Part shown: positions 7,473 to 15,540 of the stretch, piece by piece
How positions within the stretch are numbered: the first letter of the stretch is position 1
Layout of the letters: each line of letters opens with the position of its first letter
From: Desulfobacteraceae bacterium
GTDB lineage: Bacteria > Desulfobacterota > DSM-4660 > Desulfatiglandales > B25-G16
Assembly: GCA_030615565.1 (NCBI GenBank)
Contig: JAUWZC010000002.1
Location: 1-31,730 of the forward strand
Direction of reading: 5' to 3'
DNA length: 31,730 nt
Program-made: the position numbers and the translations under genes
Notes under the pieces: generated by a model
Told to the model about the DNA's origin: nothing
The model's database searches: none
The model's input: the letters and a program-made list of their open reading frames with translations, nothing else

Positions 7473-9338
7473 ATGGGCATTAAAGCACTAACAAATGATG
7501 CACCAGGTGAGAAAGTTATCTTATTGGGTAATGAGGCCATTGCTCGAGGGGTGTTGGAGTCGGGTGTTCAAGTGGTCGCTGCTTATCCGGGAACACCCTC
7601 ATCCGAAATCGTTGATTCATTGGCTCGCGTAGCAAGCGAGACAGGACAATACGTTGAGTGGTCGACTAATGAGAAAGTTGCCTTTGAATGTGCTGCCGGA
7701 GCGGCCTTTTTAGGCATTCGCTCGTTCTCCGCTATGAAAAGCGTAGGGTTTAATGTAGCAATGGATCCACTTATGGTGGTCAACCTTACTGGTGTTGTAG
7801 GCGGTTTCGTATTCTTAGTGGCTGACGATCCAAATTGTTGGTCCACCCAAAATGAGCAGGATACCCGCCTGTTGGCTCATACAGCAGAGATCCCCTGCCT
7901 TGAACCATCATCGGTTCAAGAGGCAAAGGACATGGTTGTTTATGCGTATGAGCTTTCAGAAAAGCTTGGCAGGGCTGTAATGATTCGAACGGTAACGCGC
8001 CTAAACCATTCTCGAGCTCCAGTAACATTGGGGCCTTTTCACAGAAATGAACAGACTCCCAGTTACCATAGCCAAAGAGCTGGCTTCCCTGCCCTACCCA
8101 AACACAAGCTTCTCCATGAGGAAAAACATCGATTTAGAGAGGCTTTATCTAATTGTCCATTTAATAAACTTGATCTGAAGCCCAGAGCCCGGGTAGGTGT
8201 TATTGCATCAGGTAATGCAGTAAACTATGCTAGGGAAGCAGCATTACTTTTAAGATTAGAGGGTGATGTCAGTTTGCTTAAGATTGGGGTAATAAATGCC
8301 CCGCCGATTGACTTAATACAAAAGATGTTGTTTGCACACGAAACGCTGGTTATCCTTGAAGAAATAGAGCCCTTCATCGAAAACCAAATCAGAGCATTGT
8401 GCTACGATTTTTCGTCCAAACCCCGATTGATTGGAAAGCTATCCGGTGATCTTGAGATACCCGGAGAGCTTACAATAGAAAAAGCAGTTGAGGTTTTAGC
8501 CCGGGCCTCTGATTTATCACCTCAGGCACTATCTGGCCTATCAAATCATCCACATGACGAATTACTTGTTACTCGCGACACGGTGCTTTGTGCTGGCTGC
8601 CCACATATGGGCACATTTTATGCAATTCGGAGGGCTAGCAAGAAGCAGAAAATACGAACATTGATATCTGGTGATATAGGTTGTTACGGATTAGGTGTAT
8701 ATCCACCTTATAACCTATTTGATTCCCACATTTGCATGGGTGCCAGCATTGGTATTGGCAACGGTTATGCAGCTACTGGCTATGAGGGCCAGATAATCTG
8801 TGTCATAGGTGACTCCACGTTTTATCACAGTGGAATCCCAGCTCTCATCAATGCAGTGTTCAACAAGCACAATATTACTGTAGTGATTTTGGATAACGCT
8901 ATTATTGGCATGACTGGACATCAGCCTGACCCAGGCACAGGGCTGACTGCAACGGGCGAACATACAAAAAAGTTAGCCATAGCAAAATTAGTACGAGCAT
9001 GTGGCGTTGAAGATGTAAGGATTATCGATGCTTTTCACATGGAAAATGCGATCAATTCGATCAAAAAGGCAATAGCATATAAAGGGCCATCGGTGGTTAT
9101 TTCCAAGGGAGAGTGTGCAATTATAACTGGTCGTAAGAAGGGAATCACCAGACCTAAGTGGCGCATCGATCCCTTAAAATGTGATTCCTGTGGTACCTGT
9201 GTCAATCTGCTTTACTGTCCAGTTCTTACAGAAAACGACGAAACATACCTCATTAATGAGGTGCTGTGCACTGGTTGTGGAATTTGTGCACAAGTCTGTC
9301 CAAAGTCGGCCATTGAGTTGGAGAAGGTCAAAGAATAG
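7473..9338 (+). CDS. iorA: Indolepyruvate ferredoxin oxidoreductase, alpha subunit (IorA)
   Basis: The TPP-dependent large subunit of the arylpyruvate:ferredoxin oxidoreductase family, converting a 2-oxo acid plus CoA to acyl-CoA, CO2 and reduced ferredoxin. I choose the ATG at 7473 (621 aa) because AGGA lies eight bases upstream; a TTG at 7452 in frame has no such signal. The N-terminal pyrimidine-binding domain contains AAYPGTPSSE (about 36-45). The TPP domain has GDIGCYGLG from about 400 and GDSTFYHSG from about 446. Two C-terminal ferredoxin motifs follow, CDSCGTC with CP from about 570 and CTGCGIC with CP from about 599. The stop overlaps the start of iorB. Its place between beta-oxidation genes and a hydroxylase suggests it feeds an aryl- or acyl-CoA into the pathway. 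The true 2-oxo-acid substrate is unknown. Confidence 0.92.
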   Translation: MGIKALTNDAPGEKVILLGNEAIARGVLESGVQVVAAYPGTPSSEIVDSLARVASETGQYVEWSTNEKVAFECAAGAAFLGIRSFSAMKSVGFNVAMDPLMVVNLTGVVGGFVFLVADDPNCWSTQNEQDTRLLAHTAEIPCLEPSSVQEAKDMVVYAYELSEKLGRAVMIRTVTRLNHSRAPVTLGPFHRNEQTPSYHSQRAGFPALPKHKLLHEEKHRFREALSNCPFNKLDLKPRARVGVIASGNAVNYAREAALLLRLEGDVSLLKIGVINAPPIDLIQKMLFAHETLVILEEIEPFIENQIRALCYDFSSKPRLIGKLSGDLEIPGELTIEKAVEVLARASDLSPQALSGLSNHPHDELLVTRDTVLCAGCPHMGTFYAIRRASKKQKIRTLISGDIGCYGLGVYPPYNLFDSHICMGASIGIGNGYAATGYEGQIICVIGDSTFYHSGIPALINAVFNKHNITVVILDNAIIGMTGHQPDPGTGLTATGEHTKKLAIAKLVRACGVEDVRIIDAFHMENAINSIKKAIAYKGPSVVISKGECAIITGRKKGITRPKWRIDPLKCDSCGTCVNLLYCPVLTENDETYLINEVLCTGCGICAQVCPKSAIELEKVKE

Positions 9339-9940
9339 TGGAAAAAAAAGAGGAAAAAAATATTATTATTGCTGGTGTCGGTGGTCAGGGCAACATTTTG
9401 GTCTCCCAAATTATTGCTGAAGCAGCTTTAACCCAAGGTTTGGATGTCATAATTGGAGAGATCTTCGGCATGAGTCAGAGAGGCGGACCTGTCTCAAGCC
9501 ATGTCCGAATAGGTAAAAAGGTCCTGGGGCCTGTCTCACCCAGACATGGAGCCCACATAATCTGCGGGTTGGAGCCCATGGAGGCCTTACGCGTGGCCAT
9601 TCCTTACATCCGTTCTGATGGCCTAGTTTTGATGAATACTCGAATCAACCAACCCATAGCAGTGAATATGGGGAAAGCTACATATCCACCAATTGAGAAG
9701 ATCTTGGTTACTCTGGAGTCCCTTTGCCAAGAAGTGATATCTTTCGATGCTACTGCATTGGCGATAGAGGCTGGCGGAGCTGTGGCGACCAATATAGTTT
9801 TATTAGGTGCACTTTCTGCTGTCAAAACGTTGGGGTTAACTGTTGAATCATATGAGAAAGCAATTCGACAAGTTGTTCCTAAATTTTTGGAGATGAATCT
9901 TAAAGCTTTTCATTTAGGACACAAGGAGTGTTTGGCCTAA
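9338..9940 (+). CDS. iorB: Indolepyruvate ferredoxin oxidoreductase, beta subunit (IorB)
   Basis: A 200 aa protein of the pyruvate ferredoxin oxidoreductase gamma-domain family, the normal size for IorB. The nucleotide-like loop GVGGQGN is near the N-terminus, and GEIFGMSQRGGPVSSHVR is the subunit signature. The start is a GTG whose G is the last base of the iorA stop (TAGTG), so translation is coupled and a one-to-one complex with IorA is expected. It carries no Fe-S motifs, which are all in IorA. Only the A and B subunits are present, as in archaeal and deltaproteobacterial IorAB. Confidence 0.9.
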   Translation: MEKKEEKNIIIAGVGGQGNILVSQIIAEAALTQGLDVIIGEIFGMSQRGGPVSSHVRIGKKVLGPVSPRHGAHIICGLEPMEALRVAIPYIRSDGLVLMNTRINQPIAVNMGKATYPPIEKILVTLESLCQEVISFDATALAIEAGGAVATNIVLLGALSAVKTLGLTVESYEKAIRQVVPKFLEMNLKAFHLGHKECLA

Positions 9941-9984
9941 AAGATAGAAATGACCTTTAACGAAAAAGATAAGGGGGTATAGAG

Positions 9985-10776
9985 ATGAGAAGAGTTATAG
10001 ATTTAACCATGCATATTTATGAAGGTATGGGCATCGGGCGGGTTTTTCCACAGGAGCAGGAGTTTATTATCGAAGATGTATTAACCTATGAACAACATGG
10101 GCTGCGCCTGTGTCGCTTTACCATGTGGCAGGAGCCTGGGACCCGCCTGAACTTAGGCAGCCTTGCTGCATCACGGCGGAATCAGCCCAAATTAGATGAG
10201 ATAGACCTTGGCGAACTTTACGAGAAGAATACCATTATCCTGGATATCCCCAAAGCGGCAGAGGAGGAAGTAACTCCAGAAGAGGTAGAGCAAGCTTTTG
10301 ACAAGGCAGATTATCGAGAAGGAGATTGGGTTATTATTCACACCGGTTGGGGTGATAATCAGCGCTATTTTGGGTTAGGTGACGATTATGCTCTTAAGAG
10401 CCCCCATTATAGTAACGAGGCGACCCAAAAACTAGCAGAAATCATGAGCGCTAACAAGAGTAAACTCTTTGGATATGATACAGCTAGCATGGGTCATCCG
10501 GCCAAATACATAATTCCTGAATGGTGTCAGCAAAAGCCTCGACCTAAAGGCTGGCCATCTGATGAAGCAAAAGAATATATACGTAACTACACAGCTGAAA
10601 AGCTTAAGGCCGATTGGGGAGGTGTTATGCCTTTACCTCAGGCCGGCATTATGATTTTAGGCGGCCTAGTTAATGTGGGTGTTTTAAAGAAAAAAAGGGT
10701 AAAACTCACAATCTTCCCACTTAAGATAAAAGGTGTGGGAGGTGGTCCCTGCAGAGTGGCAGCAATAGAGGAATAA
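9985..10776 (+). CDS. Cyclase-family (kynurenine formamidase-like fold) protein with degenerate metal site
   Basis: A 263 aa protein whose start and middle match the metal-dependent hydrolase family of KynB-type formamidases and isatin hydrolase (VIDLTMHIYEGM at the start, GDWVIIHTGWGDN near 116-128, and a SPHYS segment followed by FGYDTASMGHP). The family hallmark HxGTHxDxPxH, which binds Mn or Zn, should fall at about residues 47-62. Here it reads MWQEPGTRLNLGSLAA: GT is kept, but the first His, the GTH His, the Asp and the last His are all replaced. It may be a divergent subfamily with another catalytic strategy, a non-catalytic relative, or use other metal ligands. The ATG follows an AAGGGGG Shine-Dalgarno. 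It lies 44 bases after iorB and 23 before the hydroxylase, so it very probably acts in their pathway. The reaction is unknown. Confidence 0.75.
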   Translation: MRRVIDLTMHIYEGMGIGRVFPQEQEFIIEDVLTYEQHGLRLCRFTMWQEPGTRLNLGSLAASRRNQPKLDEIDLGELYEKNTIILDIPKAAEEEVTPEEVEQAFDKADYREGDWVIIHTGWGDNQRYFGLGDDYALKSPHYSNEATQKLAEIMSANKSKLFGYDTASMGHPAKYIIPEWCQQKPRPKGWPSDEAKEYIRNYTAEKLKADWGGVMPLPQAGIMILGGLVNVGVLKKKRVKLTIFPLKIKGVGGGPCRVAAIEE

Positions 10777-10799
10777 ATTTCATAGTGTGGGATTAGACT

Positions 10800-13595
10800 A
10801 TGGATGGAAGTAAAGGATCAATCCAGATATACTTCGTTCTAAACAATAGACGGATCGAGGCAACAGTCTCGCCAGACGTTTCTCTTTTGCGGTTTTTACG
10901 TGATCACATGCATTTGACTGGTACTAAGAATGGATGTGAAGAAGGTCAGTGCGGCGCATGCACTGTCATAGTAAATGGCAAGGATCGACGTTCATGCCTG
11001 CTGAAAGTGGGTGAGGTAGCGGGCAAACGGGTTGAAACGATAGAGGGAATAGGCACGTTAGACGAGCTACATCCGCTTCAGGAGGCTTTTGTTGAGTTTG
11101 GCGCTGTTCAGTGCGGATTTTGTACACCAGGTATGATTATGGCTGGCAAGGCACTTCTAGACAGCAACCCTACTCCCTCCATTAATGAGATTAAAAAGGC
11201 CCTCAAGGGAAACCTATGTCGATGTGCCGGTTATTCAAGGGTAATTAAGGCCGTACAGACTGCGGGCAAGATTCTTTCTGAAAGCATAAAAGAGCCTTTT
11301 ACAGGGCGTATGCTTAATCAAAGTAGTCAAGTAGTCGGGAAAAGTGTTCTAAAAAAGGATGCGTGGTTAAAAGTTACGGGCAAGTTGCGCTATGCTGCTG
11401 ACATGCACCGAGACCGTATGCTTTACGGAAAGATATTATGGAGCGCTTATCCCCACGCTGAAATCCTATTCATTGATACATTAGAAGCTAGCAAATTGCC
11501 AGGTGTGAATGCGGTTTTAACGGCAAAGGATATTCTTGGCTCAAATGATGTCGGGGCTGGTCAGCCTGTTCTTGCGAAAAAAAAGGTTAGATTCGTTGGT
11601 GATCCAGTTGCCGTCGTATTTGCGGAAACTGAGGATATTGGTAAGACGGCTATTGCGAGAATAAAGGTGGGGTATAAAGAATTGGAGGGCGTTTTTTCTC
11701 CTGCAAAAGCCTTAGATCCCGGAACTCCGAAGATTCATGATAATGGTAACCTTGATCTATACATCCCTTTTCATAAAGGTGATGCAACTCGTGGATTTGA
11801 ACAGGCTGATGTAATTGTTGAGCAGACTTACTACACTCCGTTCATAGAGCAAGCATATCTAGAAACTGAAGCCGGGGTGGCTGCCCCCTCTGAGGATGGA
11901 GGCGTTACAATTTGGATTTGCACTCAGATGCCACGTACGAATAGGGATCTTGTCGCGAATGCTCTCAATCTTCCCAAAGAAAAGGTGCGGATTGCAGAAA
12001 CACCTTGCGGTGGGGCGTTTGGTGGAAAATTCACAGTTAGCATTCATGCTTTACTCGCTCTTGGCGCGCTGTATACGAAGAGGCCGGTGAAGATAGTCCT
12101 GGGTCGACAGGAATCCATGCGGATGCATCTTAAACGTAATGCGGTACATCTGGAGTACAAGATAGGCTCTACCAAGGAAGGCCGCTTGGTCGCTTTGCAA
12201 GCAAAAATTGTATCTGACCAGGGGGCATATTCTCCAATAGGCAGACTTTGCTTGGAACAAATGATGGTCTTTGCTGCCGGTCCCTATGTAATCCCCAATT
12301 TAAAAATAGATGGCTACAGTGTTTACACCAATAAGGTCCCTGGCAGCGCAATGAGAGGTTTCGGCGTTAGCATGGTAGCGTTCGCCATGGAGTCACAAAT
12401 GGACCTTTTGGCGCGGAAATTGGGGATGGACCCCTTCAAATTGCGACTTATCAATGCATTGGACGTCGGCAAAGCAACAGGGAGCGGTCAGATTCTAAAG
12501 GCGAGTGTGGCTATTAAACAGTGTCTTATTGAAGCGAAAAAGAGACTAGATGCAGTGATGCCATTGCTTAAATCATATAAAAAAATTGGAATTGGTGTAG
12601 CTGCAGGATTCAAGAATGTCGGAGGAGGAGGAAGTTCTGGTGCAATCGCTGAGTTGATTAAAGAAGGCAAAATATTAGTAAGGATTGAATGCCCTGATAT
12701 AGGCCAAGGATCCAACATGGCTATGGCTCAGATTGCTGCTGAGACCCTTGGAATAAAGTACGAAAATGTAGACGTTATATCCGGTGACACGCATCTAGCA
12801 CCGCCCACAGGGTTTACTGGAGCACAAAGAGTTACTATAAATGCTGGGAATGCAGTTATCAAAGCTTGCCAGTCGCTGAAGAAAAAGATCATATCAGCTA
12901 CGGCGAAGGAATTTGGTTCTAAGGAAAACCAACTTGAAATTGAAAAAGATCATATCCTTGATACAAAAATACATGAGCCGGTAACGTCCCTTGCTGAATT
13001 ATGGCATGCTGCATCATTAAGAGGATTAGAATTAAAAGCTGAGGAGTATCATGAAATGCCAGCGGTTTATCCTCTTTCGCCAACAGGTAATGATGACTTG
13101 GGAATTGATCCAGACAAGTACGCAAACTATCCAACTTATTCATATGTTGTTCATGTAGCGATTGTGGAGGTAGATGAGAATACCGGAAAAGTTAAGGTCC
13201 CGAAAGTTATCGCAGTTCACGACGCTGGAAAAGTAATAAATCCTATGAATAGTGAGTCTCAGATTGAAGGAGCGACTATGATGGGATTGGGATACGCTCT
13301 TACGGAAAAGTTTGTGATCAAAGAAGGCTGGAATATTACAGATTCGTTGAAAAAGTGTCGAATACCTACCATACAAGAGTTGCCGGAAATAGAAGTGGTT
13401 TTAGTTGAGGATCCTGAACCACTTGGGCCGTTTCAAGCAAAAGGATTATCAGAGGCGGCTACTGTAGCCATAACGCCTGCAATAATTAACGCTATTCATG
13501 ACGCTGTAGGGGTGAGAATTACTAAATTGCCAGCCAGTGAAGAAAAAGTTCTGTATGCCCTTAAACAGAAAGGCTTAGGGCACGAGGTATTTTGA
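10800..13595 (+). CDS. Mop-like molybdenum hydroxylase/aldehyde oxidoreductase (fused 2Fe-2S and Mo subunits, no FAD domain)
   Basis: A 931 aa xanthine-oxidase-family enzyme. Residues 1-160 form the two [2Fe-2S] domains with all eight cysteines: C46, C51, C54 and C66 for the plant-type cluster, and C105, C108, C140 and C142 for the second. From about 195 onward is the molybdopterin-cytosine-dinucleotide domain, with CGGAFGGKF at 403-411 and the expected catalytic glutamate E885 in KGLSEAAT. No FAD domain is encoded here or next door. This is the architecture of Desulfovibrio gigas Mop (907 aa), which oxidises aldehydes and passes electrons to flavodoxin. The enzyme could equally hydroxylate an N-heterocycle. 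It sits between the cyclase-family gene and ridA with gaps of 23 and 35 bases. Confidence 0.9.
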   Translation: MDGSKGSIQIYFVLNNRRIEATVSPDVSLLRFLRDHMHLTGTKNGCEEGQCGACTVIVNGKDRRSCLLKVGEVAGKRVETIEGIGTLDELHPLQEAFVEFGAVQCGFCTPGMIMAGKALLDSNPTPSINEIKKALKGNLCRCAGYSRVIKAVQTAGKILSESIKEPFTGRMLNQSSQVVGKSVLKKDAWLKVTGKLRYAADMHRDRMLYGKILWSAYPHAEILFIDTLEASKLPGVNAVLTAKDILGSNDVGAGQPVLAKKKVRFVGDPVAVVFAETEDIGKTAIARIKVGYKELEGVFSPAKALDPGTPKIHDNGNLDLYIPFHKGDATRGFEQADVIVEQTYYTPFIEQAYLETEAGVAAPSEDGGVTIWICTQMPRTNRDLVANALNLPKEKVRIAETPCGGAFGGKFTVSIHALLALGALYTKRPVKIVLGRQESMRMHLKRNAVHLEYKIGSTKEGRLVALQAKIVSDQGAYSPIGRLCLEQMMVFAAGPYVIPNLKIDGYSVYTNKVPGSAMRGFGVSMVAFAMESQMDLLARKLGMDPFKLRLINALDVGKATGSGQILKASVAIKQCLIEAKKRLDAVMPLLKSYKKIGIGVAAGFKNVGGGGSSGAIAELIKEGKILVRIECPDIGQGSNMAMAQIAAETLGIKYENVDVISGDTHLAPPTGFTGAQRVTINAGNAVIKACQSLKKKIISATAKEFGSKENQLEIEKDHILDTKIHEPVTSLAELWHAASLRGLELKAEEYHEMPAVYPLSPTGNDDLGIDPDKYANYPTYSYVVHVAIVEVDENTGKVKVPKVIAVHDAGKVINPMNSESQIEGATMMGLGYALTEKFVIKEGWNITDSLKKCRIPTIQELPEIEVVLVEDPEPLGPFQAKGLSEAATVAITPAIINAIHDAVGVRITKLPASEEKVLYALKQKGLGHEVF

Positions 13596-13630
13596 TCAAG
13601 GGAAATTGAGTTCATAAAAAGGAGGACAAA

Positions 13631-14053
13631 GTGGAGAGAAAGATATTTAGAAGTCCTAAGGTTGTTGATTTTCCAGCCTTTTCTCAGGCGGTTATTGCAG
13701 GTAATTTTATTTTCCTATCTGGGCAATGCGCAATTGGGAAGGAAGCTTCCATAGAGGATATTCGTGATCACAAGCTCGAGAATATACCAGTTAAGGAAAT
13801 GAATTTTCGAGAACAAGCAGAAATGTGCTTGAGGAACGTTAAAACAATACTCGAAGATGCGGGAACTTCTATGGAGAACGTTGTTAGAACAAGGGTTTAT
13901 TTGGCTAATATGGACGACTACGATGAAATGTGTAAGGTCTATGGCAAGTTTTTTCCGAAAAATCCTCCTGCCAGGTGTACAGTAGAGGTATCAAGATTAG
14001 TTCTCGACCTTTTGATCGAAGTCGAGGTTACTGCCATAATCCCAGATAGATAA
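13631..14053 (+). CDS. RidA/YjgF family (Rid) protein
   Basis: A 140 aa member of the YjgF/YER057c/UK114 family, which form trimers and hydrolyse reactive enamines or imines or related substrates. The GTG start is fixed by GGAGG five bases upstream. The family signatures GNFIFLSGQ (24-32), VRTRVYLANMDDY (85-97) and PPARCTVEVSRL (112-123) are present, including the arginine (R115) that binds the carboxylate in deaminating members. Glutamates of the C-terminal strand (EVEVTAI, 130-136) are also kept. Rid proteins occur often in operons for degrading N-containing aromatic compounds, which fits its place after the hydroxylase. A general detoxifying role cannot be excluded. Confidence 0.88.
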   Translation: MERKIFRSPKVVDFPAFSQAVIAGNFIFLSGQCAIGKEASIEDIRDHKLENIPVKEMNFREQAEMCLRNVKTILEDAGTSMENVVRTRVYLANMDDYDEMCKVYGKFFPKNPPARCTVEVSRLVLDLLIEVEVTAIIPDR

Positions 14054-14154
14054 AGTTGTCAAAATCTGTTTGCAGGTACATTAGTGGAACTGTTTGCATC
14101 GACTGAAGGGGTAGTTTTTTGCCGTAGGTTTATTGGAGGCGATTGGGAAGCGTT

Positions 14155-14173
14155 AGCTGGGGAAATTCCAGCT
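14155..14173 (+). other. Hairpin in the ridA-TRAP intergenic region
   Basis: AGCTGG (14155-14160) pairs with CCAGCT (14168-14173) around a seven-base loop, in the 202-base gap between ridA and the transporter genes. No U-tract follows, so it is more likely an mRNA structure or attenuator-like element than a terminator. I see no gene in this gap; the GTG-started frame from 14084 has no ribosome binding site and runs into the transporter gene. Confidence 0.3.
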
Positions 14174-14255
14174 TCCGTCGAGGAGAGGAGAATTGATAGG
14201 TGGAAGCTGTTTACATATAAATCAATTATTTCATTAATTCAAAAAGGAGGTAAAA

Positions 14256-15386
14256 ATGAGAAGAGAATGGTTAAGAGGTGCGTTGGGAGGGTTGTTATTG
14301 GCGATGTTTATATTGGTTGTTGCCTTTGCAACAGCCGTTAAGGCAGGGCCAGCTGAGATAAAGCCTCTCGATAAGCTACCGGACGAAGTTAAGGCAAAGC
14401 TGCCATCAGTGATAAATGTGGGGAACCTTCCTGTAGGCAGTCCGGGAGTGGTAGCGACGCTGGCTATATCCGACTCAGTAAGCAAGCTATTTGGATTGTC
14501 CCTCAAATGTCGCCCTTACAGTAGCATGGTGGCGAAGTTCAAAGCTTTAGAAGTTGGAGACGTTGCCACCATATATACAAGTATGGGCACACGCCAGTTT
14601 TATTTTCTGGGCTTAAAGCACTATCATGGCTGGAAACCCCGGAAAGTGCGATTGTTGTGGTATGCTTTGCCTATCTGGGCTGGAGTTGGCGTTACACCGG
14701 ACATAAAGAGCTGGAAGGATGTTCCGGGGAGAAAATGGTCTTACCCAGCTTATGGCCCAGGTCACGCCTCTCTTGTGAAGGCTTATTTCGCCTATCACAA
14801 AATTGACCCAGACAGCCTGATCAAGGTGCCTGCTCCAAGTTATACAAAGGCAATAGAAATGGTAAAGGACGGCTTGGCTGATCTAGCTTTGATCACAGTT
14901 ACCTGCCCAAAGACTAATGAAGCGGTGGAGTTAGGGAAGATGAGGATCCTAGGATTTGGACCCCCTGAGGAGAAGGAAGCCTGGGCGCGTCTGCAGGCAA
15001 TGACTCCTGCATACAGCCCCAGCTGGGCTGAGGTAGGCTGTGTCAGAGACAATCCACTGTGGATGTCCGGAGGCAATTATGCTTATCAGGTGCTTGATGA
15101 GCTAGATGAAAACCTGGTGTATGCACTCGCATATGGCTTTCATAAAACATACCCCAAATGGAAGAATGTGACCCTTGAAGCCCCGTATCTTAACTTAAAG
15201 GAAACCCTCAATGTAGCTCATTGGAAGCAAATGGCCATACCATATCACCGTGGAGCCGTAAAGTACTTTAAGGACATAGGTGCCTGGACGCCTGAACTTG
15301 AAGCGTATCAGGAAATGGCTGAAATAACTGAGGCAAGAGTGTTTGATGTTCGGAGGGCATGGGTGAAGGACATAAAGGCGAAATGA
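14256..15386 (+). CDS. TAXI-family TRAP transporter substrate-binding protein
   Basis: A periplasmic binding protein of 376 aa. A signal peptide is visible: the arginine-rich start MRREW is followed by a hydrophobic core from about 10 to 26 and a likely cleavage after TAVKA near residue 30. The mature part has the TAXI-type pattern (GSPGVVATLAISDSV near 62-76, and LIKVPAPSYTKAIEMVKDG and ADLALIT further on). A perfect Shine-Dalgarno AAGGAGG precedes the ATG. TAXI proteins bind glutamate-like or other organic acids, and the fused permease follows directly. Given the catabolic genes upstream it probably delivers their substrate; the ligand is not deducible. Confidence 0.9.
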   Translation: MRREWLRGALGGLLLAMFILVVAFATAVKAGPAEIKPLDKLPDEVKAKLPSVINVGNLPVGSPGVVATLAISDSVSKLFGLSLKCRPYSSMVAKFKALEVGDVATIYTSMGTRQFYFLGLKHYHGWKPRKVRLLWYALPIWAGVGVTPDIKSWKDVPGRKWSYPAYGPGHASLVKAYFAYHKIDPDSLIKVPAPSYTKAIEMVKDGLADLALITVTCPKTNEAVELGKMRILGFGPPEEKEAWARLQAMTPAYSPSWAEVGCVRDNPLWMSGGNYAYQVLDELDENLVYALAYGFHKTYPKWKNVTLEAPYLNLKETLNVAHWKQMAIPYHRGAVKYFKDIGAWTPELEAYQEMAEITEARVFDVRRAWVKDIKAK

Positions 15387-15407
15387 TAGCCAGGTTTTAT
15401 TCCGGAG

Positions 15408-15427
15408 CCTAAGCACTTGGCTTTAGG
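15408..15427 (+). other. First intercistronic hairpin between TRAP genes
   Basis: CCTAAGC (15408-15414) pairs with GCTTTAGG (15420-15427), with one bulged T and a five-base loop, 22 bases after the binding-protein stop. No U-tract follows. Such structures commonly protect the upstream mRNA or lower downstream expression. Confidence 0.4.
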
Positions 15428-15474
15428 TGTGTTACATTAGCTCCCAGGTTAAAATGTTCTAAATGTATGCCAAA

Positions 15475-15497
15475 CCCGGGGAAACGTTTTCTCCGGG
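15475..15497 (+). other. Second, GC-rich intercistronic hairpin between TRAP genes
   Basis: CCCGGGGAAA (15475-15484) pairs with TTTCTCCGGG (15488-15497) through ten pairs, one of them G-U, closing a three-base loop. It lies after the ATG at 15463 and before the TTG at 15541 that I take as the permease start, so it is best read as untranslated leader. It is not followed by a T-run. Partial termination or RNA processing would give more binding protein than permease. Confidence 0.5.
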
Positions 15498-15540
15498 CTT
15501 GGATAAACTATTGCCTTTTACCAGAAAGGAGGGCAGCAAG

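Noticed and set aside
14084..14341. An 85-codon plus-strand frame before the TRAP binding protein
   Set aside because: It has no ribosome binding site, no recognisable sequence, and overlaps the well-supported start and signal peptide of the gene at 14256.
15463..15540. ATG 15463 as the permease start
   Set aside because: It lacks a Shine-Dalgarno, crosses a ten-pair hairpin, and a strong AAAGGAGG points to TTG 15541.
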